Below, in pieces: positions 44,087 to 52,195 of a stretch of 64,000 nt of DNA. How positions within the stretch are numbered: the first letter of the stretch is position 1; the number at the start of each line of letters is the position of its first letter. The notes under the pieces were generated by a model, which saw only the letters and a program-made list of their open reading frames with translations, did no database searches and had not been told where the DNA came from. The stretch is from JAFAHS01 sp046728175 (GTDB taxonomy: Bacteria > Desulfobacterota > Binatia > Binatales > Binataceae), in contig JBKPEA010000003.1 of assembly GCA_046728175.1 (NCBI GenBank), positions 62,001-126,000 of the forward strand. The letters are read 5' to 3'. The position numbers and the translations under genes are program-made.

Positions 44087-44671
44087 TCACGAGGGGGGAG
44101 TGATTTGAGTGATTTTCGAACCCTCGAGGCCCATGCCGCCCATCAACCCCTGCTGATCGAAGACGAAAGCATAGACGTCGGAGCGCAGGCTGGTGGTGCT
44201 CAACGAACTCGCCGCGCCCTGGTCAAGGACCACGATGCTCGGGCCGCTCCCGATTGCCCATCCGCCGCTCTGGTTAAGGTAGTTTAAGGCCGAGTTGGTC
44301 ATGAAGAAGAGTGCGTATCCAAACTGTTTGGCTCCCGCCTGAAAGCCGTAAGAAGCGGCAGCGGTTCGGAAGTACCCTGCGGTGCGACCATTTTTTCGCA
44401 GGGCGCCGAAACCATACTGTGCGCCGACAAGAAACGCCGCCTTCCTGATATCGGGAAACACCAGGATCCCCTTGGCCTTGGCTCCCAGCTGCTGGGCCTT
44501 TTGATTATTGGCGTACAGGGAATTCAAGGCGTTGGTTACGTTCTGATCGATCTCGGCTGCGCTGGGCGCGAGCGGAGCGGAGGATTGCGCACGCGGGACA
44601 CCGACCAGGCCAAACCCCATCACCATCTGAATCATTATCGCAACGATTAGTCGCTTCACGGATAAACTCAC
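44087..44671 (-). CDS. SYLF-domain (Ysc84) lipid-binding protein, exported
   Basis: A 194-residue protein with a signal peptide (hydrophobic 8-25, cleavage near AQSS). The mature part is a SYLF domain: GILVFPDIRKAAFLVGAQYGFG near the start and GWAIGSGPSIVVLDQG and DVYAFVFDQQGLMGGMGLEG toward the end. Eukaryotic relatives bind phosphoinositides; bacterial ones are exported and of unknown role. The gene is isolated, with 95 bases to the broken barrel gene upstream. Confidence 0.88.
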   Translation of the reverse strand: MSLSVKRLIVAIMIQMVMGFGLVGVPRAQSSAPLAPSAAEIDQNVTNALNSLYANNQKAQQLGAKAKGILVFPDIRKAAFLVGAQYGFGALRKNGRTAGYFRTAAASYGFQAGAKQFGYALFFMTNSALNYLNQSGGWAIGSGPSIVVLDQGAASSLSTTSLRSDVYAFVFDQQGLMGGMGLEGSKITQITPPS

Positions 44672-44766
44672 ACTTTAGGAAGTCGGTTCGGTGTCAACTC
44701 CCGCACTCAGACCGACTTACGTTTGCAAAATCTATACATGCCAAGAGGTGGTTTAAGAAAGGTCTC

Positions 44767-45613
44767 TCAGCGTGACCGCCTGGTAGGGAAAAGCAGCGTC
44801 GCCTGAACGCGAATCATCCAGCCGGGTCCGCCCTGCGGATGCTTCACGAAATCGTACGATCCAACCTGGAGGCCCAAATGATCTTCGCCGAGCTGAAAAA
44901 CGTCACCGACATCGGCGCCGATCGGAAGCGTCCAGGCACTCCGCTTTTCCGCGGTCCAGTCGTAAGTGATGGGCGGATCGATTTGCGCGTACCATCCGCT
45001 GTCGAGATTGTAGCTCAGGTTCGGCTCGATATAGGTCTGATTAATGCTGCCCCGGTGATGCGCTCCCGCAAATGACATTAGCTGGTAGGCCTGGATGCCG
45101 TTGAACCACGGACCGTGATTGTAGGCGAAGCCGGCGGTCGGTCGGGCCGGCCGCCCATTTTCCACTCCCCAAGTCCGTGCTCGAAGCGGTCGGAGCCTGA
45201 AGAATCGGGCCAATCCCCCAGATCCATTCACTGGCGCTCTCGGGCGTCAGGAAGAAAGAAGTCTGCAGGTCGGTGAGCCCGAATTGCGAACTGGGGGTCG
45301 GCAGGTAACCAACGGTAAGGCTGGGCCGCACCAATAGGTCCCACTGCGCGGTTAGCCCAACCGGGACCAGCGGTTGGATATTCACGAACTCGCCGGCGTC
45401 ATGGTGGTTTCCCAGATTGAATCCAGTCGTGGCCTGGACAGGGACCTTCACGAAATCTTCAAATGGATTGTGCACGCTCTTGGCGAGCTCGAGCGGAGTC
45501 AGGTCGGTTGGGGACGGGGCTTGCTGCCCGCGAGCCGCGGCGGAGATCAGCATGCCGAGTGCCAGAGCGATCCCCACAACCAGGCAAGGCTTTCGAGAGC
45601 GCGCGTCCTCCAT
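44767..45613 (-). pseudogene. Outer-membrane transporter-like protein broken by a 4-base duplication
   Basis: Two frames each hold part of one protein: the first (from 45613) has a signal peptide (IALALGMLISAAARGQQ), then ...GIGPILQAPTAS, and the second continues PTAGFAYNHGPWFNG to the stop at 44767. A tandem duplication GGTC-GGTC at 45136-45143 shifts the frame; removing one copy restores a continuous chain of about 280 residues. The chain alternates polar and hydrophobic residues like a beta-barrel and resembles neuromedin-U/MetA-pathway-type proteins. It is a pseudogene, a phase-variable gene or an assembly error. Confidence 0.72.
45136..45143. repeat. GGTC x2 tandem repeat at the frameshift
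   Basis: Two direct copies of GGTC inside the broken barrel gene. The protein reads through if one copy is absent, which makes this the likely site of the frame change by slippage. Confidence 0.7.
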
Positions 45614-45880
45614 CGGCCTCTCATTTTTACCGGCGATTCATCGCAATCCGTGCTGATCCGCAAAGTCCAAGTGTGCAAACGAAAGTTCGTTCCAGTGCTC
45701 GCCACAACTTGTATTGTCTTCAACTCCGGATGTGCCGCTCACCCAGTGTCTGTCGTGGTTCCTGGACCGCGGTCGCGATTCTAAGAAACGTCTCCGCCGG
45801 CCGGGAGAGCCGCTGCAGGAGCGCGGCGGCTTCATAGCGAGTTTCACTCGATGCAACCGAATACCAACCCGGGTGTCGAT

Positions 45881-46333
45881 TTATCGTTCGATGATCGCCT
45901 TGAGACGTCCGTGTCTCACTGCCCGCAGGAACACACGATAGTCGCGCTGGTTCTGGTCGGCGTAGTCCACCGCGAATTTGCACATCGCCTTATCAAAAGC
46001 TGCGCTCGAGCCCATGTAGCCGGCGATTTTCGCGGCGTCGCCGGAACGCGCATGCGCCCGGGCCAGCGCCCATCCGCAGACTCTTCCATACGCATATCCA
46101 CATCCCATCCCTCGACGATCGCAGAGATCTTCATGTCGCGCAGTCGCCGAACGTAAAAAATCGCGACCATTTTTTGCCCGCGTCCAGCCCAGGAAAATGT
46201 CGCTGGCCGACTGCATGAGGCGCTGGCCCGCGATGACGCGTTGACCGAGATTCCGGTGAAGGCTTTTCCCCGCATACGGTTCAAGCACCGAGGCATTCGC
46301 CTCCTTGACTTGTAGGAACAGCGGGTCGTCTGG
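45881..46333 (-). pseudogene. C-terminal remnant of a DUF2252 protein
   Basis: The minus strand reads DDPLFLQVKEANASVLEPYAGKS, then SASDIFLGW, YVRRLRDMK and RVCGWALARAHARSGDAAKIAGYMG, all hallmarks of the C-terminal half of DUF2252 proteins (full length about 400-450). The frame shifts after GRDF at a six-base A run (46154-46159, plus strand) and returns before RVCGW near 46090. An in-frame stop lies at 46367-46369 and the neighbouring lipoprotein gene follows, so the N-terminal half is missing. Not functional in this form. Confidence 0.75.
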
Positions 46334-46343
46334 ACCGGCGGGT

Positions 46344-47108
46344 TCAGTGGCGAATTTCGTCCTGCTTTACCAGGGTTCGGAAATCCTGGCGTTCAAAGAT
46401 TGCCGCGACGCCGCGGGTCAAGGCGACCGACAGAACCTCGCCGGGCTCGTCGTAGATTCCAGTCTCATCTTCGGGTCCGAGACCGAAGCTGCCCACCGGC
46501 GGATCGTTGTAGGTGGATTGCAGCGCCTCCTGCCAGAACGGAATCTTGAACGGAGGTTTGAACACCAGCACGTCGAACGCGAAATCAGCCGCGGTGGTCC
46601 ATACCTCTCCGTCCCGGCTATCGGCACCCCGACGCTTGCTCACCCAGCAGCGCTTGATAATGGTCGCGATGACGTAGTCGATGTTCTTGGCTTTATCCGG
46701 AGTATAGTCGGCATAATCGGCGACCTCGGCCGTCATGCCGGCCTCCTGTGCTGCTCCGGCAATGGCCTTTTGGATCGTTGGTCCCAGCGGTTCACTATAG
46801 AGGCGCTGCACCACGTCGCCTTCCTGGTTGATCACCACACCAATCGCTGGCCTTCCATCCAGCGGCGCGTGATCCGAGCCAGCGGAGGCGGGAAATTTGC
46901 GCTCATCGTTGGGCAGCAACACCAGCACCGTGCGGCGCGGAAAAGTGCTCTGGTAGCCCTTCACCTGGTAAGGATAGTACTCGATGGTCTGGATCGACGT
47001 CGACACGGTCGGCTCGCCGCCGATGCCGCCACCAGAGGCCGCGCAGCCCGCCGCCAGGAAAAGTGTCGCCGCGGCGATGACGGTTCGCAGGGCGATTGAG
47101 CTTCTCAC
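46344..47108 (-). CDS. Lipoprotein of unknown function
   Basis: A 254-residue protein with a lipobox LAAGC near residue 18-22, so the mature chain is lipid-anchored in the envelope. A Gly-rich linker follows, then a domain with QTIEYYPYQVKGYQ and a later VLVFKPPFKIPFWQEAL segment. No family is recognised. It begins nine bases after the stop of the membrane FHA gene on the same strand, so the two probably act together. Confidence 0.7.
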   Translation of the reverse strand: MRSSIALRTVIAAATLFLAAGCAASGGGIGGEPTVSTSIQTIEYYPYQVKGYQSTFPRRTVLVLLPNDERKFPASAGSDHAPLDGRPAIGVVINQEGDVVQRLYSEPLGPTIQKAIAGAAQEAGMTAEVADYADYTPDKAKNIDYVIATIIKRCWVSKRRGADSRDGEVWTTAADFAFDVLVFKPPFKIPFWQEALQSTYNDPPVGSFGLGPEDETGIYDEPGEVLSVALTRGVAAIFERQDFRTLVKQDEIRH

Positions 47109-47117
47109 CGGTAAACC

Positions 47118-47990
47118 TTAGGGCTGTGCAACTTGCGCGCGCTCGCGGAACAGGAACAGCGTGCCGCCAATCTCGACCCGATCGCCGCTCTTCAGGGGAT
47201 GCCGTCCTCCCACCGGTTGTCGATTCACCAGCACCTGTCCCCCGCCGGTCGCGCTAATGAAATAGTTGCGGCCTTCCTGGCGGATAATCGCGTGATGTCC
47301 CTGCACGGTCTTGTCACCGAACAGTCCGATATCGCATTCCTCGGCCCGGCCGATGATGGTAACCGCCTTGCTCAGCGGATATTCGCGACCCTCGCGCGCG
47401 TTGCGGCTTTGCGAACGCACCACCATCAGCCATCCGCGTTTGAGCAGCTCGCCGACCAGCCCGATGAAGAATCCGATCAACGCGCCGAGCACGATAATCG
47501 CGATCGCGCGGCCGAACGCCTGCGGAAACGTCGCGGTCAGGCTCTGGTAGAAGAATCCCCCGAGCGCGCCGCCCGCCAATCCCCCGATCACTCCGTTGCG
47601 CCGGCGCGCGTTGGAGCGCGATGCCCATCCGACCCCAAGCCCGACCAGGATTCCCAGTACCGACCATCCGAGGATCCGCCCGTTCAATCCGCCGAGGATG
47701 TCAAAGGCGAACTCGCCGACCAACAGCCCGATCGCGCCGCCGAACGCCCCGATGACGCCCCCGCTGCGGATTCCGCGCGCCGCCTGGCGCCACTGGCCAA
47801 CACTCATCGCCTCGATGCAGGCGAGAAAGGCGCCAATGAAGAAGCCGATCAGCGCGCCGAGCAGCAGGTCGCGCGCGTAAACGAAGCGGATGCCCAGGAA
47901 AGGTTCCGCCGCTCCCCATGCGCCAAGTCCGCCGAGCCCGCCGGCAGCCGCGTAGAACAGCAATTTTTCCCGGGACAGGTTGCTTGCCAT
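47118..47990 (-). CDS. Multi-helix membrane protein with C-terminal FHA domain
   Basis: A 290-residue protein. Residues 1-185 contain four to six glycine-rich hydrophobic segments (for example LLLGALIGFFIGAF and VLGALIGFFIGLVGELL, which look like internal repeats). The C-terminal domain (about 200-282) is an FHA fold with TIIGRAEECD and GHHAII in place of the common SxxH, so phosphothreonine binding is plausible but not assured. The start at 47990 has no strong ribosome site; an upstream frame to 48083 is less likely. It precedes a lipoprotein gene. Confidence 0.8.
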   Translation of the reverse strand: MASNLSREKLLFYAAAGGLGGLGAWGAAEPFLGIRFVYARDLLLGALIGFFIGAFLACIEAMSVGQWRQAARGIRSGGVIGAFGGAIGLLVGEFAFDILGGLNGRILGWSVLGILVGLGVGWASRSNARRRNGVIGGLAGGALGGFFYQSLTATFPQAFGRAIAIIVLGALIGFFIGLVGELLKRGWLMVVRSQSRNAREGREYPLSKAVTIIGRAEECDIGLFGDKTVQGHHAIIRQEGRNYFISATGGGQVLVNRQPVGGRHPLKSGDRVEIGGTLFLFRERAQVAQP

Positions 47991-48155
47991 AAGGAACTGA
48001 CGCCCAGCATGGCGCGCCCCGCGCTTGGGTTCAAGCGACGTTCTGGCCGGAAGGATTTTTAGACCTTCGCGAGCAGGGAACAAAAGACATCAGAAGCGCG
48101 GGAAACGCTTCTTCGGCTTCAGGTCAGGGGCAGTGTTGATGGAACGCCGCGGGCT

Positions 48156-49103
48156 CTATGCTGCGGCTTGAACCGGGCGCGGCGCGGACTTGGAGGATGC
48201 CAGGCTCAGAATTGCGAGATAGCCCGGCTTGGTTTCCATCCGCGGGCCGTATCCCTTCGCGAGCAGCAGCTTGTGCATCTGCGGCTGATTGTAACTTGGC
48301 ACCGCCATCACCAGGTGATGCTCGAGATGGTAGTTGACGAAGTAGGGAGCAAGGAGCGCCCGCGCGCACCAGTTCGCATGGGTGGTGCGGGTGTTGCGGA
48401 ACGGGTCGTCGTTGTCGGTGACCATGGAATGCTCGGCGATGCTGCGGAACCGTTCGACCATTGAGAAGAAGGTAAAGAAAGGAACCAGCCACAAGAGCGG
48501 ATAGAGGCACCAGTGACCCGATAGCGCGAGAATCGCAAACAGGATCGCGTTGGTGATGATCGCGCGGTGCAGCCGCATCCATCCCTTGTGGAGGCGCAGG
48601 TTCCACCGCTCGCCCGGCTTCCCAAAAGAGCGCTTGATTAGTCCGATCCGCTGCTTGTAGGCAGTCTGCCCGGTGAGGTCGCGGAGGATCTTTCGCTTGA
48701 GGCTCTGACGGGTTATCGGAAAAGGCGCGGAAAGCCCGAGGTCGGGATCGTTCTTCTGCTGGGTGAAGCGATGATGCATCACGTGGTACTTGCGGTACGC
48801 GTACATATCGCCGAACAGCAGGTCGTTGGTTAGCCAGGTGCCCTCCAAATCATTGAGCCACAGGCGGTTGGCCAGCAGGCCATGCGCCGCCTCGTGCGAG
48901 AGGACCGCCAGTCCAAGCTGCCGCGCGCCGATTATCGCAACGGCGAGCACAAAGGTGAGCGGGTTTGGCCACCACACGAACATCGCCATCGCGCCAAATA
49001 TCACCCCCCAGGCGTGGAGGATCATCCACCCGCCGCGCAAGTCGGACTTGCGCTTGAGGGCGATCAATTCGTCGGGAGTGAAAATGTCGCGGGCCGCGAG
49101 CAT
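48156..49103 (-). CDS. Fatty acid desaturase family protein
   Basis: A 315-residue membrane di-iron enzyme. The three histidine boxes are HEAAHG, HVMHH and HLEHH, with four or more hydrophobic helices, as in acyl-lipid desaturases and beta-carotene ketolase relatives. The ATG at 49103 follows GGAGG. It diverges from a PaaX-type regulator with only 59 bases between starts, so that regulator may control it. The lipid or carotenoid substrate cannot be told. Confidence 0.9.
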   Translation of the reverse strand: MLAARDIFTPDELIALKRKSDLRGGWMILHAWGVIFGAMAMFVWWPNPLTFVLAVAIIGARQLGLAVLSHEAAHGLLANRLWLNDLEGTWLTNDLLFGDMYAYRKYHVMHHRFTQQKNDPDLGLSAPFPITRQSLKRKILRDLTGQTAYKQRIGLIKRSFGKPGERWNLRLHKGWMRLHRAIITNAILFAILALSGHWCLYPLLWLVPFFTFFSMVERFRSIAEHSMVTDNDDPFRNTRTTHANWCARALLAPYFVNYHLEHHLVMAVPSYNQPQMHKLLLAKGYGPRMETKPGYLAILSLASSKSAPRPVQAAA

Positions 49104-49162
49104 GCTATCCTCCAATCTTCCGCTTGGGGAAGTATCAGGGCTGTCAGGGAATGTAACAGAAA
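49104..49162. promoter_or_regulatory. Short divergent promoter between desaturase and PaaX-type regulator
   Basis: Only 59 bases separate the two start codons, so both promoters must overlap. The arrangement is typical of a regulator that controls itself and its neighbour. No clear operator was seen. Confidence 0.4.
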
Positions 49163-49999
49163 ATGGCGGGCAATGCAAATTCCAGTTATGAATCGAGCAG
49201 GACCCTGACCGCCAAGGAACTGGTCCTCGATTTTCTGTCCAATCGCGCGCCCCGCGAGATGGCGGCCCGAGTCATCGTCGACAGCGCCGCGGCGCTGGGG
49301 TTCTCAGAGCAAAGCATCCGCATGGCGCTCACGCGGCTGGTTGAAGAAGAGCTCGCGCTGAATCCGGCGCGCGGGATGTACCGCCTGGCACCGTCGGGCG
49401 ACGCTATGCGCCGCGAAGTTCACAAATGGCGGACCATCACGGCCCTCACTCAATCCTGGTCGCACGACTGGATTTGCATCTACGATGCAGCGATCGCGCG
49501 CAGCGATCGCGCGGCGCTGCGCCGTCACGAGCAGGCCATTCGGCTGCGCGGTTTCCGCGAATTGCGCGCGGGCCTGTGGCTAAGGCCGGCCAACCTGCGC
49601 CTGGCGACCGCGGAGCTGCGCGAGGAGCTAGGCGCGCTCGGGCTGCATCGCGATGCTTTGGTCGCCGAAATCCGCGACCTCGACCAACATGCACGCGATC
49701 AGGCGATGGGGTTGTGGAACGTCAAGGCTCTGCTCGCTTCGTACGCGGCGTTGATGGGTGCGATGGAGTCGAGCCAGCGGCGCATCGAGCGCATGCAGCT
49801 GGCAGATGCAGCAGGCGAAACCCTGGTGCTCGGGCGCGACGTCGTCCGCCACATCAACCTCGATCCGCTGCTCCCCGAGGAACTCATGCCGCAGCAGCCG
49901 CTGCGTGCGATGGTCCACACAATGCTTGCGTACGACGACAAGGCAAGGGCGATCTGGCGCCGTTTCATGCGCCAGTTCGACCACCGAGCGCAAAACTAG
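49163..49999 (+). CDS. PaaX-like transcriptional regulator
   Basis: A 278-residue protein whose N-terminal region (about 15-75; SEQSIRMALTRLVEEELAL) is the PaaX winged helix, with the central PaaX domain following (AGLWLRPANL; LWLRPANLR) and a C-terminal helical part. PaaX represses phenylacetate genes in response to phenylacetyl-CoA, but family members control other acyl-CoA pathways. No paa genes are present here. It is divergent from the desaturase. Confidence 0.85.
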   Translation: MAGNANSSYESSRTLTAKELVLDFLSNRAPREMAARVIVDSAAALGFSEQSIRMALTRLVEEELALNPARGMYRLAPSGDAMRREVHKWRTITALTQSWSHDWICIYDAAIARSDRAALRRHEQAIRLRGFRELRAGLWLRPANLRLATAELREELGALGLHRDALVAEIRDLDQHARDQAMGLWNVKALLASYAALMGAMESSQRRIERMQLADAAGETLVLGRDVVRHINLDPLLPEELMPQQPLRAMVHTMLAYDDKARAIWRRFMRQFDHRAQN

Positions 50000-50047
50000 C
50001 CTCCTGTCCACCAAGCCGGGAACCGGAGCGCACTTCCCTCTTTTTGG

Positions 50048-50530
50048 TTATCTCCGCGTCCCGCGCTCCAGAGCGCGCATCGCCTCGGTGTAGGCCTTTT
50101 CTGCTGCCGGCATGTGGACCACTTCGAACTTGAGACGGTCGGGCCCAAGAAAATACACCGCATACCACCCGTCCGGTCCGCCATAAGGAAACTCCGCAGG
50201 GCCGTCCAATATCTCCGCGCCCAGCTTCTTCACCAGCTCGTGGACCTGGTCGACCTGCTCACGTTTCTCGACGTGGAAGGCGAGGTGATGAAGTCCCACT
50301 TCGTAGACTTCGAACGGATGGCTGGCGAACTCGGGCTTTGCTTCCCAGATGTTGACCGCGACGCTGCACAGCCCGGGCAAAACGTTAACCGTCAGCCACT
50401 GTCCGTTGCGATCCTGAATCACTTCACCGATGTTGTAGCCAAGGAACTCGAGCAACGGTTTGAAAAATTTCATCGCCTCGGCGAGGTCACTGACCGTGAG
50501 GGAAACGTGATTGATCGATCCTCGCAGCAT
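50048..50530 (-). CDS. Glyoxalase/VOC superfamily protein
   Basis: A 160-residue vicinal oxygen chelate protein. INHVSLTVSDLAEAMKFF carries the first metal His, GLHHLAFHVE the second, and RLKFEVVHMP the closing Glu. It resembles glyoxalase-like and dioxygenase-like members. The ATG at 50530 gives the usual length; an upstream frame to 50644 adds a non-homologous segment. Isolated gene, substrate unknown. Confidence 0.85.
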   Translation of the reverse strand: MLRGSINHVSLTVSDLAEAMKFFKPLLEFLGYNIGEVIQDRNGQWLTVNVLPGLCSVAVNIWEAKPEFASHPFEVYEVGLHHLAFHVEKREQVDQVHELVKKLGAEILDGPAEFPYGGPDGWYAVYFLGPDRLKFEVVHMPAAEKAYTEAMRALERGTRR

Positions 50531-50825
50531 CTTTATGCCTCGTGCGGTTGAAGCCCTTTGGCGGAAGAGCACCCCGATGACCAGCCCCGCACCACCTCGG
50601 CCGAGCGTGGGGGGCATCGGTTTCGCATCGAAGGAAAGGGTCACACGGGCGATACGGCGCTGGCAAGCAGCCCGCCCAGTCGGTTTTGTCCACAGCCAGC
50701 CCGCAGAACACCTTGCGAGGGTCGGTCAAATTCGAGGATCGGGAGGGTACATCTCGGATTCGGCAGACCCACATCTTTAGCTTTGACCTCCCGATTTCGA
50801 AGGTGTGCTAGCTTGATAGGGTGCT

Positions 50826-51353
50826 GTGGAAGTTCGAACTGGTCGCGTACAATCCGAGTCCGAGTCGGCCCAGGCTTACCAAAGTGCGGTTCGGTCGCTC
50901 CAAGTTCAATTGCCGATGATCGTTGCGTTCGAGCACGTGGGAAGTACCGCACTGCCCGGAATTAGCTCGATTCCGACCATCGACATTCTTGCGGGGGTAC
51001 GCGAACTCGGAGAGATCGATGACCGGGTCGTTGCCTCGCTCGTCGCCGCGGGATGGGAACATCGGCCGGAGGTCGAGGCCCGGATTCCCAACCGGTGCTT
51101 TTTCAACCAACCATCCGGTACCCAGTATCGAACAACTCGCACCCATCAGCTCCATATGGTCAAGTTTGATTCACCGCAGTGGCGCGACCCGATCACCTTT
51201 CGGGACTTTCTTCGGCGTCACGAGGAAACCGCGCACCGATACCTGATACTCAAGCAGTCCCTGGCCAGCCGCCCGTACCAGAAGCTGTCAGACTATTCCG
51301 CGCAGAAAGCCGAGTTCTTCGCGAGCGTGCGCGCACGGGCCACTTGTTGCTGA
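50826..51353 (+). CDS. GrpB-family nucleotidyltransferase-like protein, probable N-terminal frameshift
   Basis: About 175 residues. FEHVGSTALPGI and TIDILAGV are the conserved core of the GrpB/Dephospho-CoA kinase-associated family. The usual N-terminus (ELVAYNP, before a helix QAYQSAVRSLQ) lies in another frame beginning GTG at 50821; a one-base loss in a GG(G) run near 50869 would join them. The GTG at 50826 drives only the frame with the conserved core and leaves a shortened first strand. Functional status is uncertain. Confidence 0.65.
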   Translation: MEVRTGRVQSESESAQAYQSAVRSLQVQLPMIVAFEHVGSTALPGISSIPTIDILAGVRELGEIDDRVVASLVAAGWEHRPEVEARIPNRCFFNQPSGTQYRTTRTHQLHMVKFDSPQWRDPITFRDFLRRHEETAHRYLILKQSLASRPYQKLSDYSAQKAEFFASVRARATCC

Positions 51354-51418
51354 TAGCGCATATCCGAAATGGCCGCGAGGTGTCCTGCTTGTTTCGCGAG
51401 TCGCGAGTCGACTAATCG

Positions 51419-52165
51419 ATGACCCCGACGGCTCTTCCCTGCATGCAACTGGTACCCATCGTTTTCGCCTCGGCCACTCTGGTTTCGACCGGATTCGGCG
51501 GACTGGCAGCAGTGCGCTTTCGCGATCGCCTTCATCTGCTGCTGGGCTTCAGCTCGGGAGCGGTCCTGGCGGTGGCCCTGTTCGACATCCTGCCCGAAAT
51601 CTTTGAATTGCCGGGCGGAGCTTCCTATATGCCATTGGCAGGGCTCGGATTCCTCGCCTTCTTCGGCCTCGAGCGCTACACGGCAATGCATCGTGCGCGG
51701 GAACACGAGCACGCGCTGACAATCCACGAACAGGAACTGGGCGCGTTGTCCGCCGCGGGCCTCACTTTCCATAGTTTCCTGGACGGCATTGCGATAGGCG
51801 CCGGCTTTCAGAGCAGCATGCACGTGGGCCTGCTGATCGCGCTTGGAATCATCGCGCACGATCTCAGCGACGGCCTCAACACCGTGACGGTCATCCTCGC
51901 GCACGGGAATTCGGTGGGACGCGCCCGGCTCTGGCTCATCCTCGACATGATCGCGCCGGTGCTCGGTGCCTGCGCGACTCTCCTGGTGCCGCTCAGCGGA
52001 GTTCTGCCCTGGATGCTCGCCTTCTTTGCAGGCTCGTTCCTCTATATCGGCGCTTCCGATCTGCTGCCCGAGGCGAAAGAACACGACTCGCCGCTGGTGG
52101 CCGTCGCCATGGCGGTGGGCATGCTGGTGATTTATCTGACGAGCCGAATGCTGCAGGGTGCGTGA
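51419..52165 (+). CDS. ZIP family divalent metal transporter
   Basis: A 248-residue membrane protein with eight predicted helices. Helix 4 holds HSFLDGIAIG, the ZIP metal-binding signature (HNxxDG type), and helix 5 contains IAHDLSDGL, matching the second metal site. The loop between helices 3 and 4 is His-rich (MHRAREHEHALTIHE), as in other ZIPs. It probably imports zinc, iron or manganese. The ATG at 51419 is used; an in-frame ATG at 51443 is possible. Confidence 0.88.
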   Translation: MTPTALPCMQLVPIVFASATLVSTGFGGLAAVRFRDRLHLLLGFSSGAVLAVALFDILPEIFELPGGASYMPLAGLGFLAFFGLERYTAMHRAREHEHALTIHEQELGALSAAGLTFHSFLDGIAIGAGFQSSMHVGLLIALGIIAHDLSDGLNTVTVILAHGNSVGRARLWLILDMIAPVLGACATLLVPLSGVLPWMLAFFAGSFLYIGASDLLPEAKEHDSPLVAVAMAVGMLVIYLTSRMLQGA

Positions 52166-52195
52166 AAACCCAGGCGCGCCGGTGCAGGCGCGAGC

